Positions 44,843-56,700 of a stretch of DNA of 64,000 bases are shown here, piece after piece. Source of the stretch: Buxus sempervirens (taxonomy: Eukaryota > Streptophyta > Magnoliopsida > Buxales > Buxaceae); assembly GCA_947561395.2 (NCBI GenBank), contig OX387184.1:38554766-38618765 (forward strand), written 5' to 3'. Made by a program: the position numbers and the translations under genes. The number at the start of each line of letters is the position of its first letter. The first letter of the stretch is position 1. The notes beneath the pieces were generated by a model that was not told the origin of the DNA, did not search any database, and worked only from the letters and a program-made list of their open reading frames with translations.

Positions 44843-45299
44843 ACCACCGACGGATGAGTCGGATATTGGTGGAGGATCGTCCTGGCATAGCCTACCCCTT
44901 TTAGTGACACCAAAGCCGCCGGTGATTGAATCGGATATTGGCTGCAGAGCGTCCGGGTACTACTAGCCAAATTCTTAGGGCACCGAAACCACCGACGGAT
45001 AAGTCGGATATTGGTGGAGGAGCGTCCTGGCATAGCCTACCCCTTTTAGTGACACCAAAGCCGCCGGTGATTGAATCGGATATTGGCTGCGGAGCGTCCG
45101 GGTACTACTAGCCGAATCCTTAGGGCACCGAAGCCGCCGACGAATGAGTCGGATATTGGTGGAGGAGCGTCCTGGCATAGCCTTCCCCTTTGTGAGGCAC
45201 CGAAGTCAATGGTGATTAAACCAACGACTAGCTAAGGCACGCCCGGGAACTACTAAGCCGAAGTTTGGCGCCGACGCCGCCAGTGAATGAACTGGAGAT
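44843..45299 (+). ncRNA. Leader hairpin array 1 of element C: seven units, 72-nt period, covarying stems
   Basis: Seven hairpins start at 44847, 44919, 44992, 45064, 45137, 45210 and 45280. Stems: CCGAC/GTCGG, CCGGT/ATCGG, CCGAC/GTCGG, CCGGT/ATCGG, CCGAC/GTCGG, TGGT/ACCA and CCAGT/ACTGG. The six-base loop is GRWTRA throughout (GGATGA, GATTGA, GGATAA, GAATGA, GATTAA). A second outer stem follows a bulge ATAT and also covaries: ACCA/TGGT in units 1 and 3, AGCC/GGCT in 2 and 4, GCC/GGC in 7. The G-U pair in CCGGT/ATCGG works only in plus-strand RNA, the sense of element C. I infer a structured RNA; packaging, dimerisation or splicing control are candidate roles. Confidence 0.75.
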
Positions 45300-45404
45300 T
45301 GGCCGAGGTACGCCTGGGTGCTGATTTTCAGCTCACCCCCTGTGGAGACCCTGCATTGGTCCAACCCTATGATTCTGACCTCAAACAAAGCCCCTTAAAT
45401 TGAA

Positions 45405-45785
45405 GGTTCTCTTTCCTTGCCTAAACAGCTAAAATCGATCAGTTCAACCGGGTTCTCTTTCCCAGTCGCTTCCAAGCGACTAAAATAGATCAGCTTTCAG
45501 AAAAAATAGGGTTCTCTCTCCCAGTTGCCCGCGGGTGACTAAAATAGATTCGGTCACTAAGGTTCTCTTCCCTTGTTACCTACGGGTAGCTAAAATAGAT
45601 CAGTCTTCAAGTTCATTAGGGTTCTCTTCCCCAGTCGTCCTAGGACGGCCAAAATAGATCAGTCTTCAAAATTCATTAAGGTTCTCTTCCATTGTTACCT
45701 ACGGGTAGCAAATGGATCATTTGATTCAAAACCAGGTTCTCTTCCATTGTTGCCTTAGGGTAGCTAAAATCGATTAGTTAGTCCA
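45405..45785 (+). ncRNA. Leader hairpin array 2 of element C: seven units, 46-61 nt period, covarying stems
   Basis: Units begin GGTTCTCTTYCC at 45405, 45450, 45509, 45561, 45619, 45680 and 45735, and most end TAAAATAGATCAG. Between them is a hairpin: AGTCGCTT/AAGCGACT (45464-45481), AGTTGCC/GGTGACT (45523-45540), GTTACC/GGTAGC (45575-45590), GTCGTCC/GGACGGC (45634-45649), GTTACC/GGTAGC (45694-45709) and GTTGCC/GGTAGC (45749-45764). The first unit is degenerate. Flanks stay constant while stem sequence changes with pairing kept, often through G-U pairs that fit only the plus strand. The array ends about 110 nt before the acceptor at 45896. Confidence 0.7.
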
Positions 45786-45867
45786 AATCCAATCAAACAA
45801 AAAAAAACAGCATAAATCGAAGAAACAGAATCTACTAAATAAATTGCATAACCAATTTGTGTAAAAT

Positions 45868-45905
45868 TGCACTAATACCTGTCAACTGTTCTCCAGGTAC
45901 CAAAA
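45868..45905 (+). promoter_or_regulatory. Branch site and splice acceptor of putative leader intron, element C
   Basis: CACTAATACC, a good plant branch-site match, lies about 23 nt before CTGTTCTCCAG/GTACCAA, with AG at 45895-45896. The exon from 45897 to the gag ATG (45953) resembles that of A and B, ending in a GCTCG word before the ATG. Confidence 0.55.
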
Positions 45906-45952
45906 TTGCTTTCAGAAGTCCGTACCTGTTAAGATTGAGGAGAAGGCTCGAT

Positions 45953-48900
45953 ATGGAACAGCAAGGGGAACAGACGCCGCCGGGGCAGCATCCTGCAGAG
46001 TCCAGTCATACTCAGGTAGTCAATGAGATGCAGCAGAAGATGGACAGCATGAGTTCCATCATCCAGGAACTAATGACAGAGCTGAGAGAGTTACGGCAGG
46101 GCCCACCCGGGGTGCCGGTTGCCCAGCAGCCACCGCCGCAGTTCCCACCACAAGCGGAAGCGGTGCCACCGCCGTGTCCAGTAAACCCCCCTCCCCTAGC
46201 AACGCCACCACCACCACAGGCAGCACCATTTCATGTGGCACAACAAGAGCAATTTCTGCCTATCCATCTGGGATAGGGTGATGAGGACTGGTACAGAACC
46301 CAGGAAATGCAGTTTGAGGAGAAGCTGACAGCGGTAAGGGAGGAGAACAGAACGGAAATGGCCACCCTGAAGGAACAGCTCAAACAGCTCCAACCTAGCA
46401 CAGTTCAGAGCGAGGCTACCTTGGAAAGCCTCTGCTTCTTTTCGGACATCCAACTCCCGGCTAAGTTCAAATGCCCTGAGTTGCACCAGTTCGACGGCAC
46501 TGGGTGCCCCCTGAACCATCTGAGGTCCTATTCTGGCGACATGTGCCAGTATGCCAAGGAAGAGCGAATCATGGTACAGTTCTTTCAGAAGTCGTTAACA
46601 GGGGCGGCTTACTCCTGGTTTCTGAGTTTGGACAAGGCCAAGATCAAGACATGGAATGATTTGGCGGCCATCTTCATCCAAAAATACCGCCTAAACAGTC
46701 AGATCGTGCAGACAAGGGCAGAATTGCAGAGGCTGGCTAAGAAGAGTCAGGAGTCAGTGAGAGAATACGCCAAGCGCTGGAAGGAATTGGCAGCATTGGT
46801 ACAGCCGCCGTTGCTAGAACAAGAGATGACGTCATTATTTATCGCATCATTGGGCCAACCTTTCTTCATTCTGCTACTGGGGCAGAGTACATCGAACTTC
46901 AATGACCTGATCTTGACTGCGGATCGGATTGAAGACGCGGTGAGGGCCGGAAAGATAGATGGCAGTGGGCAGAGCGCCGCACCGAGGAGGCCAGTAACAG
47001 GACTAGGTAGTAGAAACCAGGGGCAAGAGCCCAGGAGACAAGAACAGCAGGCGGTCAACTATGTACACCCTGCACAGCCCCACCACTTCTCCCAAGGACC
47101 GGAGGCAGTAGCACCTCAAGGGACCGGGCAGGTAGCTTACCAAGGGGTACGAAGGACGAGAGAAGAAATGGAGGCCAGGATGAAACGGGTTTTTACCCCA
47201 CTCCCATATGCGCCGGCAGAATTGCTACCTACTTTGCTAAAGAAAGGGTACGTGCAAGTCAAGCCTCCGAATCCTCGCTTGGTCAATGCCAGGAGCTATA
47301 ATGCAGCTGAGCGATGCGAGTACCACTCCGGTGCTCCAGGGCACCATACCAATCGGTGCTGGGATTTGAAGCACGACATCCAAGACCTGATTGATAGTAA
47401 ACGCATCACGGTCGACCCTCCAGCGCCACCTGCCCAGACTCTAGCAGCCGGTGTGACTACCAACCCTCTCCCAGATCACTCAAAGGCCTCCACTAGTAGG
47501 ACGACGAATCAAGTGAGCAGTGATCAAGGCACCGGGCAGATCGACCCTTCTGTACTTATTGGCCGACCAGGGCAGACAGTGAAGGTACAGCTTCAAGCAG
47601 AAACCCGCTCGACAGCAGGCGCAGTTAAGGAAAATATAGACGTCTACATCTGTGCGATCGAGGATGAACCACAGAGCAGTGAAGAGGTCACGGGGCCATG
47701 GAACCCCGTACAATGCGGATGGATCAGTGATTCCCTATCCCCTCCACGTAGAGAAGGAGTGGGCAGTTCCAGTGGACTCCAAATCAGGGATAGACCTCAG
47801 GTCTCGGACGCGTCAGTAGGCAGTTCAAGGGTGCCTCCCCAGTTATCCACCGGCTGGCCGCCAGAGTACATGTCTGCAACATCAGAACCTCACCCCTATC
47901 TGGCATACTCTGCCGACTCCTCACCACTCGAGTCTAATCCCATCCCCCTCCCATACAACATGCATGAGTGGTTCTCCCCCCCTCATGTCGCAGTGGAAGA
48001 GGAACCACCATCCACTCCTGAACTCGCAAACCTGCCGAATCCGTACGAGAGCTCGGACGAGTCTGCTGACGCAGACTCAGATGACACGTCTACAGAAAAG
48101 AGTGAGACAGTGAACGTTATCGAAGGAGATGGCAGTGACTTCCCTACTGATCTCCCTCTGGTGCACTTCCACCCACACACAGACCAAGAGTTTTTCTACC
48201 CCACCCCTCTCGCCAACCCCTCCGCCCTTAACATCCACGATATCATGGACTCGCCTCCACAAGACCCCTTATACCTTTCATTCGAACCACCCGCCCTCAA
48301 TCTTTCACAACTCAACCTGGAACCACCCTCAGACAACATGGTATCCCCACCTTACCCCACCCCATCTTTCTACCATCAAGCCACCACCACCACCATTGAA
48401 GCAGAAATCGATCGGATCACCCGATCCGGTCGATACATAAACATTGACCCCCCACCCGCACCAGAAGAGGGAGCAGAAGCAGAAGCAAAAAGGAAAGAAA
48501 AAGGGAAGGACGTGGTTATATAATTGCCACCGACCCTCAAGAGAAAGGGAAGGGCCACAGAAGAGGAGGTCACAGATTTGCACCACAGCATCTACACTCC
48601 CGGATATGATCTCCTGCAGCAGTTGAACAAGGTACCCGCCCAGATTTCCATAATGAGACTTCTGATTGACTCAGAGAAGCACCGGGCAGTGCTGATGAAG
48701 GTCCTGGGTGACGCACACGTACCAACGGATATTGACCCTGAGCAGCTAGGGGCAGTGGTGTCAGTGATCATGGCACCCCAGGCTATCTCCTTTTCTGCGG
48801 CAGACCTGCCATCTGAAGGGGGCAATCACACCGAGCCGCTCTATATAACCGTGAAGTGTGCGGATCTCATCGTAAAATGTGCCATGATTGACAATGGGTC

Positions 48901-49505
48901 GGCACTGAACATATGCCCGATGAGGACGTTTCACAGTTTACAATTAGATCGTTCAATGATCAAGCCAAGTGCTCATAACGTCAGAGGCTTCGACAACGCC
49001 AGAAGAGACTCGTTGGGAGAGGTCACTCTGGTGATTGTAATTGCAGATAGACCCTTTACCATGGAGTTTGAACTCATGGATATCAATGCCTCATTTAACT
49101 TGCTGATTGGGAGGCCTTGGCTGCATTAGGCAGGAGCAGTGTCTTCCACGCTGCATAGGATGGTCCGGTTCGTATCAGGTAATGAGCTGATCATGGTACA
49201 TGCGGAAGACCACCGGGACTTCGAAAGGGTCGGAGTACCCTATGTGGATTATGAGTTACCCACCACGCTCAATTTCCAAGCTATGGAGATGGTGCAAGTG
49301 AATCATATCCCCGAATCTGAAAGGGGGCAACGACTCTCAAAAAGGAGAAGAAAGTACATGTTCAACGCTGCTGACTGCGCAGACTGGGGTCTCAGAGCCG
49401 GCGATAGATTGGGCAAGTATAAGCAGGGAATTAAGGCAGCCATCCAACCTTATGAGCAGACTACTGGGTTTGGACTGGGGTTCAGGCCACAGCCGGAAGA
49501 CTACT
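45953..49505 (+). pseudogene. gag: gag-protease of element C (three in-frame stops, interrupted by D)
   Basis: One frame from MEQQGEQTPPGQHP, broken by TAG at 46274, TAA at 48521 and TAG at 49127. Features: proline-rich N-terminus, capsid-like region (LPAKFKCPELHQFDGTGCP, QKSLTGAAYSWFLSLD, ESVREYAKRWKELAALV), knuckle CEYHSGAPGHHTNRC (C-X2-H-X5-H-X4-C), a long acidic and Pro/Ser-rich linker, then the protease with MIDNGSALNICP (near 48888) and LLIGRPWLH, and a glycine-rich tail ending FGLGFRPQPEDY. The last TAG stands where B has a threonine after the same motif. Element D enters at 49505; the frame continues at 59343 as SRLLGNRAERK. Confidence 0.92.
49501..49505. other. Target site duplication CTACT of element D (left copy)
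   Basis: CTACT here and at 59338-59342 flank the D LTRs. The host frame of C becomes continuous when one copy is removed. Confidence 0.93.
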
Positions 49506-50941
49506 TGGTGACTGTCGTACACAACCAAAGATAAACCACTACTTAAAAATATGCATATAGCAAGGTGAGTAGGGATCGTTCCACCGAGAGTTTCTATCTC
49601 TTCTTATGCTTTAGAAAACAGAATTAAGAGGGGGTTTTGTCACAATGAGATCAGAAAATAACAGATTACTAAAAACTTTAATAAATCAATCAAGAAAACA
49701 AACCTTGGTCTAAGTTAACATCCACCATCGGAATATCAAAGCTGATCATAGATGCTAGAATATATCAATTCATACATTAAACATTCACCCTTGGAAATAC
49801 TTTCCAAACTCTTTCAATTATAGATAATCAGAAAACAAGCGATCTAATTAACCCTAACTACTAAACAACCTCACACAAGCGGTAAAGATTTAATCCAGCA
49901 GCAGCTTTAGGGACAAGGAAGATTGATGAATCTAAACAATACAATCACAAGCGGCTGTATTTAATCTAGCAGAAAATTCTTCCTAAAGTCTAACAATTCC
50001 TGACGCAGCAAATTATTAAACCTCAGTTGCTTCACAGATTAGAGGGATCAAACAATTACGGATTTGATATCTAGCCTAGCAATAAATTGCAACGAATAAT
50101 AAACTAGTAGGCCTCCTAGCAATTAGACGGAACAATCATGAGAATAAACATAGAAGAATATCAATGCTCAAGTATAAACTGAACAATTAAAACATTAAGA
50201 TCTCACAGCTTTATTAATTCCGAGGTTTCAGCCTCCTTTGACCAAGAATAAACGTTTAGCCACACATGGCCATGAATCACAAACTCAGAAGAAGAAGAAA
50301 GGGAGAAGAAGAAGAAGAGAAAAGAGAACGCCCAGAACTCAGAAAAACTCCCTTTTTAAAGAGAAAAATCATGAACTTTCCTTCCAAGCCTCCTTAGGAA
50401 GAGAGAACTCCCTTTCCTAGTATATCCACGAATTTTCAAGTCCAAAAACGACCTAATCTCTTTAATTAGAAACCCTTAAAACTCTCCCTAAAAACTAGAA
50501 GAAGATCCCCAAGAAAAAGGAAATAAATCCGCAAAGTTCGGAATTTTATAACAGGTTTTTCTTCTTGATCGTTCGAACGCTCAGCGAACGCGGGTCGAAC
50601 GCTCAAGTTAAAAAACTATTTCTTCATCTCTTGTTCGAACGCTCAGCGAACGGTCAGCGAACGCTGCTCTCGGGTTTCTCTGCAGAACACCAACGTTCGA
50701 ACGGCCAGCCAACGGTCAGCGAACGGTGAACATATCTTCTTCAATTTGACTCCGATTTTTACGCCGTTTGAACCATGACTTCTATAATCACCAAGAGTAT
50801 CTAATTAGCTTCATTTTTCCCACATGCTGCCAATTGTCACCTAAATCAAAATATGAGCATAATCAGTGTATTTAGGCACAAAAGTAAATTCAAAAGGTTA
50901 CACATTAGTAGAGAAAAATATAACAAATTGAGTTCTTATCA
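49506..50941 (-). repeat. 3' LTR of element D
   Basis: On the plus strand it starts TGGTGACTGTCGTACACAACC and ends GAGTTCTTATCA. Minus-strand TATA-like TATAAAAT at 50543-50550, with a cluster of CGTTCG/CGAACG words at about 50570-50725 upstream of it in LTR sense. The short basic frame near 50238 recurs in the other LTR and is not a gene. Confidence 0.95.
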
Positions 50942-50956
50942 AATTCCCCCACACTT
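50942..50956 (-). other. Polypurine tract of element D
   Basis: On the minus strand AAGTGTGGGGGAATT directly before the 3' LTR. Two similar CCCCCACACTTA words occur near 51702 and 52286 (plus strand). Confidence 0.75.
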
Positions 50957-52463
50957 AACCTTTGCTCGTCCTCGGGCAAAACTTAAATTCACTTTCCCAA
51001 AAAATTCAGATTGATATCTCATTAACAAGAATCAGAAAGCAATTCAAAACTTAGAACCTATCATGAACAAATATTTCTGAAATACTCACAATCACTTAGC
51101 AAGTATTTTCACTTGAAGGTGGAGCAAACCAAACACATAGACCCTCACAGAAATAAACACTCAACACTCCTGCAATGGAAGGGTATGTGTTTCACTCAAA
51201 TTTATTCCAATGGAATTGATCTACCATAAGCTTGTTTATCTTCTCAATCTCCACCACTGGGATCACATGAATAACATAAATCATAAGGGCTTTTCATGGG
51301 TTGTAATGGGGCTTAGGATGAAGGTAGGAAATAAGTGGGAATGTAGCTCAAAAGCCTTAGAAACTAATGGAGCAAAAGTACATCATCTTAAGCTTAAATG
51401 TATAAGACATATAAAACCAATCACTCCCTTCAGGAAATTATTCTTTTTCATATATCATGCATAAACAAACCCTTTTTCTTCTTGAAACTTTATGAAAATT
51501 TATGGCAATTTGTGCCATTCACAAGATTTTTCTTTCTATCACTTCTTTTTCTTCCTTTTCTTTTCTGTTCTGTTTTTCTGCTATTTTTTTTTTCTGTTTT
51601 TTTTTTCTTCTTTTTTTTTTTTTTTTTTTCAAACTAGTAGTGGAACTCCAGAATTGAGGATAAAACATGTTCCCTTCCACCAATCATAGCCATACCAAAA
51701 ACACCCCCACACTTACTTCTTGTACACCCATGCATACCAGAATAATGAACAATGCTCCACTAGATCTTCAACTTGGGTAAAGGCATAATCAATAGCTTGG
51801 TATAAGATTTATAATCTGGGTTCTCAGAAAAGTCAATAAAGCTCAATGGGGTTTACAAAAGGAAAATAATCAATCACAAGGTAGGCTATTTGGCTTTTAT
51901 AACTTATAACAAAGAAGGCCTTAATCATATTCATGCATACATGTGTCAATGTGATCTTGAATGAGAATCAAAGCAAGTTCTAGAGAAACAAAACCAGGGA
52001 AGAATATCACACAAGAAAGAATAAAAGACTAGTAGTGGATGTGTCAGTCCAAAGGCTCAAAATCTCACCAGCTTTTGTCTATCAAGTTTGGTCATTACCA
52101 TCCTCAAGGAAAAATAACTAAACCAAGTAATGCTAAGTTGAAAGATTACTCATTCAATCATGTTCTGAATTTTTCTCAAGCTTAACAGAATCTTTCTCAT
52201 GACATACACAATCAGCTACTGTTGAAAACCACACAAGAACAAAAACAAACTCACTTAAAAACAAATTAAAACACACTTGATACCCTCCCCCACACTTAAA
52301 ACTTACATTGTCCCCAATGTAAAGTAAATGCAAAGAAAAAGCAACAAAAATAACTAAAACATAAACGCAGAAATTAAAAGAGAAAAGGAACAAACTCCCC
52401 TTGGGTTGCCTCCCAAGCAGCGCCTTTGTTTATTGTCTTTGGCTCGACTCAATTCTGCTGTCC
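50957..52463 (-). other. 3' non-coding region of element D
   Basis: AT-rich, with a long pyrimidine tract at about 51535-51631 (plus strand). Some Athila elements carry an envelope-like ORF here; I find none. Confidence 0.65.
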
Positions 52464-53771
52464 TTAATCAGAATATGCTGGATCCTCAATGTGCAATTCA
52501 GCCACTGGTTCTGATTGGAAACCTTCATGGAAAGGCTTAAGTCTATGGCCATTCACTTTGAACACTTTGGAAGTGATTAAGCTTTGCACTTCAACTGCAC
52601 CATGATGAAAAATATTAGTAACAATAAAAGGTCCAATCCAACGAGAACGCAACTTACCAGGAAATAGACGAAGCCTTGAATGGTAAAGAAGGACTTTTTG
52701 ACCAATTTGAAATTCCTTCCTAGAGATCATCTTATCATGGAAAGCCTTTGTCTTTTCCTTATAAATCCTGGCACTCTCATATGCATCATTGCGAATTTCC
52801 TCTAGTTCTTGTAGCTGCAACTTCCTATGATCTCCATTCTCATCCATCTTATTGTTAAAATTCTTGACAGCCCAATAAGCCTTGTGTTCTAATTCAACCG
52901 GAAGGTGGCATGGCTTCCCAAACACCAACCGATAAGGGGACATACCAATAGGAGTCTTGTATGCAGTCCTATATGCCCACAAAGCATCATCTAAGCGTAA
53001 ACTCCAATCTTTTCGATTTGGATTTACTGTTTTTTCAAGAATGGACTTGATCTCTCTATTCGATGTTTCAGCTTGTCCACTGGTTTGTGGGTGATATGCA
53101 GTTGAAACTTTGTGGGTAACATGATATTTCTTCAGCAAAGCTTCCACAGTTCGATTGCAGAAATGAGTACCTCGGTCACTGATTAAAGCTCTTGGTATTC
53201 CAAACCTGGAAAATATATTTGACTTAAGAAAATCTGCAACCACTTTAGAATCATCAGTCCTGGTGGCTTTTGCTTCCACCCATTTTGAGACATAATCAAC
53301 AGCAAGGAGGATATAAACATAACCAAAGGACAAAGGGAAAGGTCCCATAAAATCAATGCCCCAAACATCAAAAATTTCACAAAACAGTACGGGGGTTTGT
53401 GGCATCTCATTCCTTTGGGAAATATTACCTGTTCTTTGGCAATTAGCACATGACTTACAGAAGGTATATGCATCTCGGAACAGATGTGGCCAATAAAAAC
53501 CACATTCTAGTACCTTTCTTGCTGTTCTTTTAGCTCCAAAGTGTCCTCCACATGCATAAGAATGACAAAAGGTGAGAATGGAAGTAATTTCATGTTCAGG
53601 TACACACCTTCTTATTACTTGATCTGCACAATGCTTCCATAAGTAGGGATCATCCCATACAAAATACTTACAGTCACTCTTTAGCTTGTCTCTTTGAGCT
53701 TTTGCAAAACCAGGAGGTAACACATTAGTAACCAAATAATTGACAATATTTGCATACCAAGGTGTCTTCAA
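52464..53771 (-). CDS. Integrase of element D (shifted frame)
   Basis: About 435 codons. HHCC finger ([15 protein letters not shown]...[11 protein letters not shown]), catalytic D of [11 protein letters not shown] of [13 protein letters not shown] of [14 protein letters not shown], then the C-terminal domain ([29 protein letters not shown]) and no chromodomain. The frame joins pol by a single-base difference near 53807, in a TTCC tract, which puts the last residues of the upstream frame out of register. Either a base was lost or the sequence has an error there. Confidence 0.92.
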   Translation of the reverse strand: MKTPWYANIVNYLVTNVLPPGFAKAQRDKLKSDCKYFVWDDPYLWKHCADQVIRRCVPEHEITSILTFCHSYACGGHFGAKRTARKVLECGFYWPHLFRDAYTFCKSCANCQRTGNISQRNEMPQTPVLFCEIFDVWGIDFMGPFPLSFGYVYILLAVDYVSKWVEAKATRTDDSKVVADFLKSNIFSRFGIPRALISDRGTHFCNRTVEALLKKYHVTHKVSTAYHPQTSGQAETSNREIKSILEKTVNPNRKDWSLRLDDALWAYRTAYKTPIGMSPYRLVFGKPCHLPVELEHKAYWAVKNFNNKMDENGDHRKLQLQELEEIRNDAYESARIYKEKTKAFHDKMISRKEFQIGQKVLLYHSRLRLFPGKLRSRWIGPFIVTNIFHHGAVEVQSLITSKVFKVNGHRLKPFHEGFQSEPVAELHIEDPAYSD

Positions 53772-56700
53772 ACTTGCTGAGAACAGTTGCTCATCAGGAA
53801 TGTTTCGTGCAACTGAAGTGTATCCTCTACATGAGTTAAGCGACTCAAGTGATCTGCAACGCAGTTCTCTGTCCCTCTTTTATCTTTGATTACCATATCG
53901 AATTCACTCAAGAGAAGTATCCATCTGATCAATCTTGGTTTTGCTTCTTTCTTCGTCATCAAATAGCGAAGAGCTGCATGATCAGAATAAACAATCACTT
54001 TAGTACCAAGTAAGTAAGAACGGAACTTTTCCAAAGCAAAAACAACAGCCAACAGTTCTTTCTCAGTAGTAGTGTAATTCTGTTGTGCATCATTCAAAGT
54101 TCTGGAAGCATAGTAGATGGCATGAGATGCTTTGCCAATTCTTTGACCCAAAACAGCTCCTACAGCATAATCACTGGCATCACACATGATCTCAAAAGGC
54201 ACAGTCCAATCAGGTGGCTGTATTACAGGAGTAGATGTTAACAGTGCTTTCAACTTGTCAAATGCCCTTTTGCATGCTTCATCAAACTCAAAGGTCACAT
54301 CCTTTTGTAGCAACTTGCATAAGGGGGATGCTATGTTGGAGAATTCTTTGATAAATCTTCTGTAAAAACCTGCATGTCCAAGAAAAGAACGAATCTCCCG
54401 TACACTAGTAGGATAAGGTAAAGATTGAATAACATCCACTTTAGCGTTATCTACCTCAATTCCTTTAGATGAAACAACATGACCCAAGACTATACCTTGC
54501 TCAACTAGAAAATGACATTTTTCAGAATTTAACACAAGGTTAGATTCTATGCATCTTTGAAGAACAAGTGTAAGGTTATGCAAACAGTTATCAAAGGAAT
54601 CTCCATGAACTGTAAAATCATCCATGAAAACTTCTATGAATTGTTCAAGATATTCAGAAAATATGCTGACCATACACCTTTGGAAAGTAGCTGGGGCATT
54701 GCAAAGGCCGAAAGGCATTCGTCGATATGCAAAAGTGCCAAATGGGCATGTGAAAGTTGTCTTTTCTTGATCTTCAGGAGCAATGGCAATTTGGAAGTAA
54801 CCTGAATAACCATCAAGAAAACAGTAGTAAGAATGACCAGCTAACCTTTCAAGCATTTGATCAATAAAAGGCAAAGGAAAGTGATCCTTGCGGGTTACAG
54901 CATTTAATTTTCTGTAATCTATACAAACCCTCCACCCATTCTGAACTCGGGTGGGAACTAATTCATCATTCTGATTTTTCACCACTGTTATTCCCGTCTT
55001 CTTGGGAACCACTTGAACCGGGCTGACCCAACAGCTATCTGAAATAGGGTAAATCATCCCTACTTCCAGAAGTTTTAGAATCTCCTTTTTCACTACATCC
55101 ATCATGGGTGGGTTCAGCTTTCTTTGTGGTTGACGTGAAGGTTTTGCTCCTTCTTCCATCAAAATCCGATGCATGCATGTAGATGGACTGATTCCCTTAA
55201 TATCTGCAATTGCCCAGCCAATAGCCATTTGATGCTTCTTAAGAACTTGGACAAGTTGTTCCTCTTGAGAGGCAGTGAGTTTGTTGGAGATGATTACTGG
55301 CAAGGTTCCTTTCTCTCCAAGAAAAGCATATTTCAGATGGCTTGGAAGAGGTTTCAAATCTGGAATGGGGGGCTGCAAAACAGAGGGTAAAGGTCTCTTG
55401 TTAGAAATTGGTAATGCAATATGTTGAAAAGAATCTGAATATGGTAACTTTGGGGAAACATCCAATGCTGCAACAGTTTCATGTAAATCAGCATTCAAAG
55501 CCAATTCTGCATTCTCTTTCTCAAGATGGTTGCTGAGGACAACTTCTAAATTATCTTTTCCATCAAGTTCAAAAGTGTCCTGTGCAAAAGAATCAATCAG
55601 ATCAACAGAATATACAGGATTTTCATCACAAGGATATTTCATGGCATTATATATATTAAACTTAACAAATGAACCATCAAATTCCATGGTAAGTGTGCCT
55701 TCATGAACATCTATCATAGTCTTAGAAGTTTTTAAGAATGGTCTTCCTAGCAAGATAGGTGCATTCTGATCACCATTTTCCATATCAAGAACATAAAAAT
55801 CGGCTGGAAAAACCAAATCATTTACTTTCACTAGAACATCCTCTACAACACCTTTAGGATATGCATTTGATCTGTCAGCCAATTGGATTATGACACCAGT
55901 TTTGTTCAAAGGTCCAAGTTTTAAGGATTCATAAATAGAATATGGCATGACATTTATAGAAGCTCCTAAATCTATCATGGCTTTTTCAAACTTGGTGTCT
56001 CCTATCATACAAGGAATAGTAAACATACCTGGATCCTTGCATTTTGTAGGGAGTTTACTTTGAATAACAGCAGAAACATTCTCCCCTACTCTTACTTTCC
56101 CAGTAAGCTTCTGTCCCCTCTTTATGGTACATAGCTCTTTCAGAAATTTGGCATAACGAGGTACTTGTTTAATAGCATCAAAGAGTGGAATATTTACCTC
56201 ACATTTTCTGAAAGTCTCATAAAGATCTGAGTTCTTCTCATATTTTCTATTTTCTTTTAAAGCCAAAGGAAAAGGGGGTACTGGTTTATAATCAGGAAGA
56301 GGATGGAATATACTTGGTTCATTTTCATTTGGAATGTCCTTCATGGCTTCACTTGTTTTCTCCTCTTCTTTATTCAGCATTGTAGGTGTTGGCTCTACTT
56401 GAGTTTCAACTTCTTTACCACTTCTCAAAACAATTGCACTGGCATTCTCTCTTGGATTCACTACTGTCTGAGAAGGTAATTTTCCTGAATTTTGTGCTTC
56501 CAAACGACTAATGGCAGTGGCCATTTGACCTACTTGGTTTTCCAAGCCTTGAATACTGTTTCTTGTCTCTTGCTGGAAGTGTTTTGTCTCCTGTTGAAAT
56601 TGCACAGTGTTAGTGGCAAGAGATTTAACAATATCTTCTAAAGACATACCAGAATTAGAAGTGTGGCCCTGTTGTTGTCTTGGGGGGTATGGTTGCTTAT

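Noticed and set aside
44843..45785. CRISPR-like array of regularly spaced palindromic repeats
   Set aside because: The units are diverged tandem repeats with no unique spacers or cas genes, in a plant retrotransposon leader.
50238..50420. Small basic protein MTKNKRLATHG... (also at 58634-58816)
   Set aside because: Both copies are the same LTR sequence of element D; the frame is antisense to the element and has no recognisable homology.
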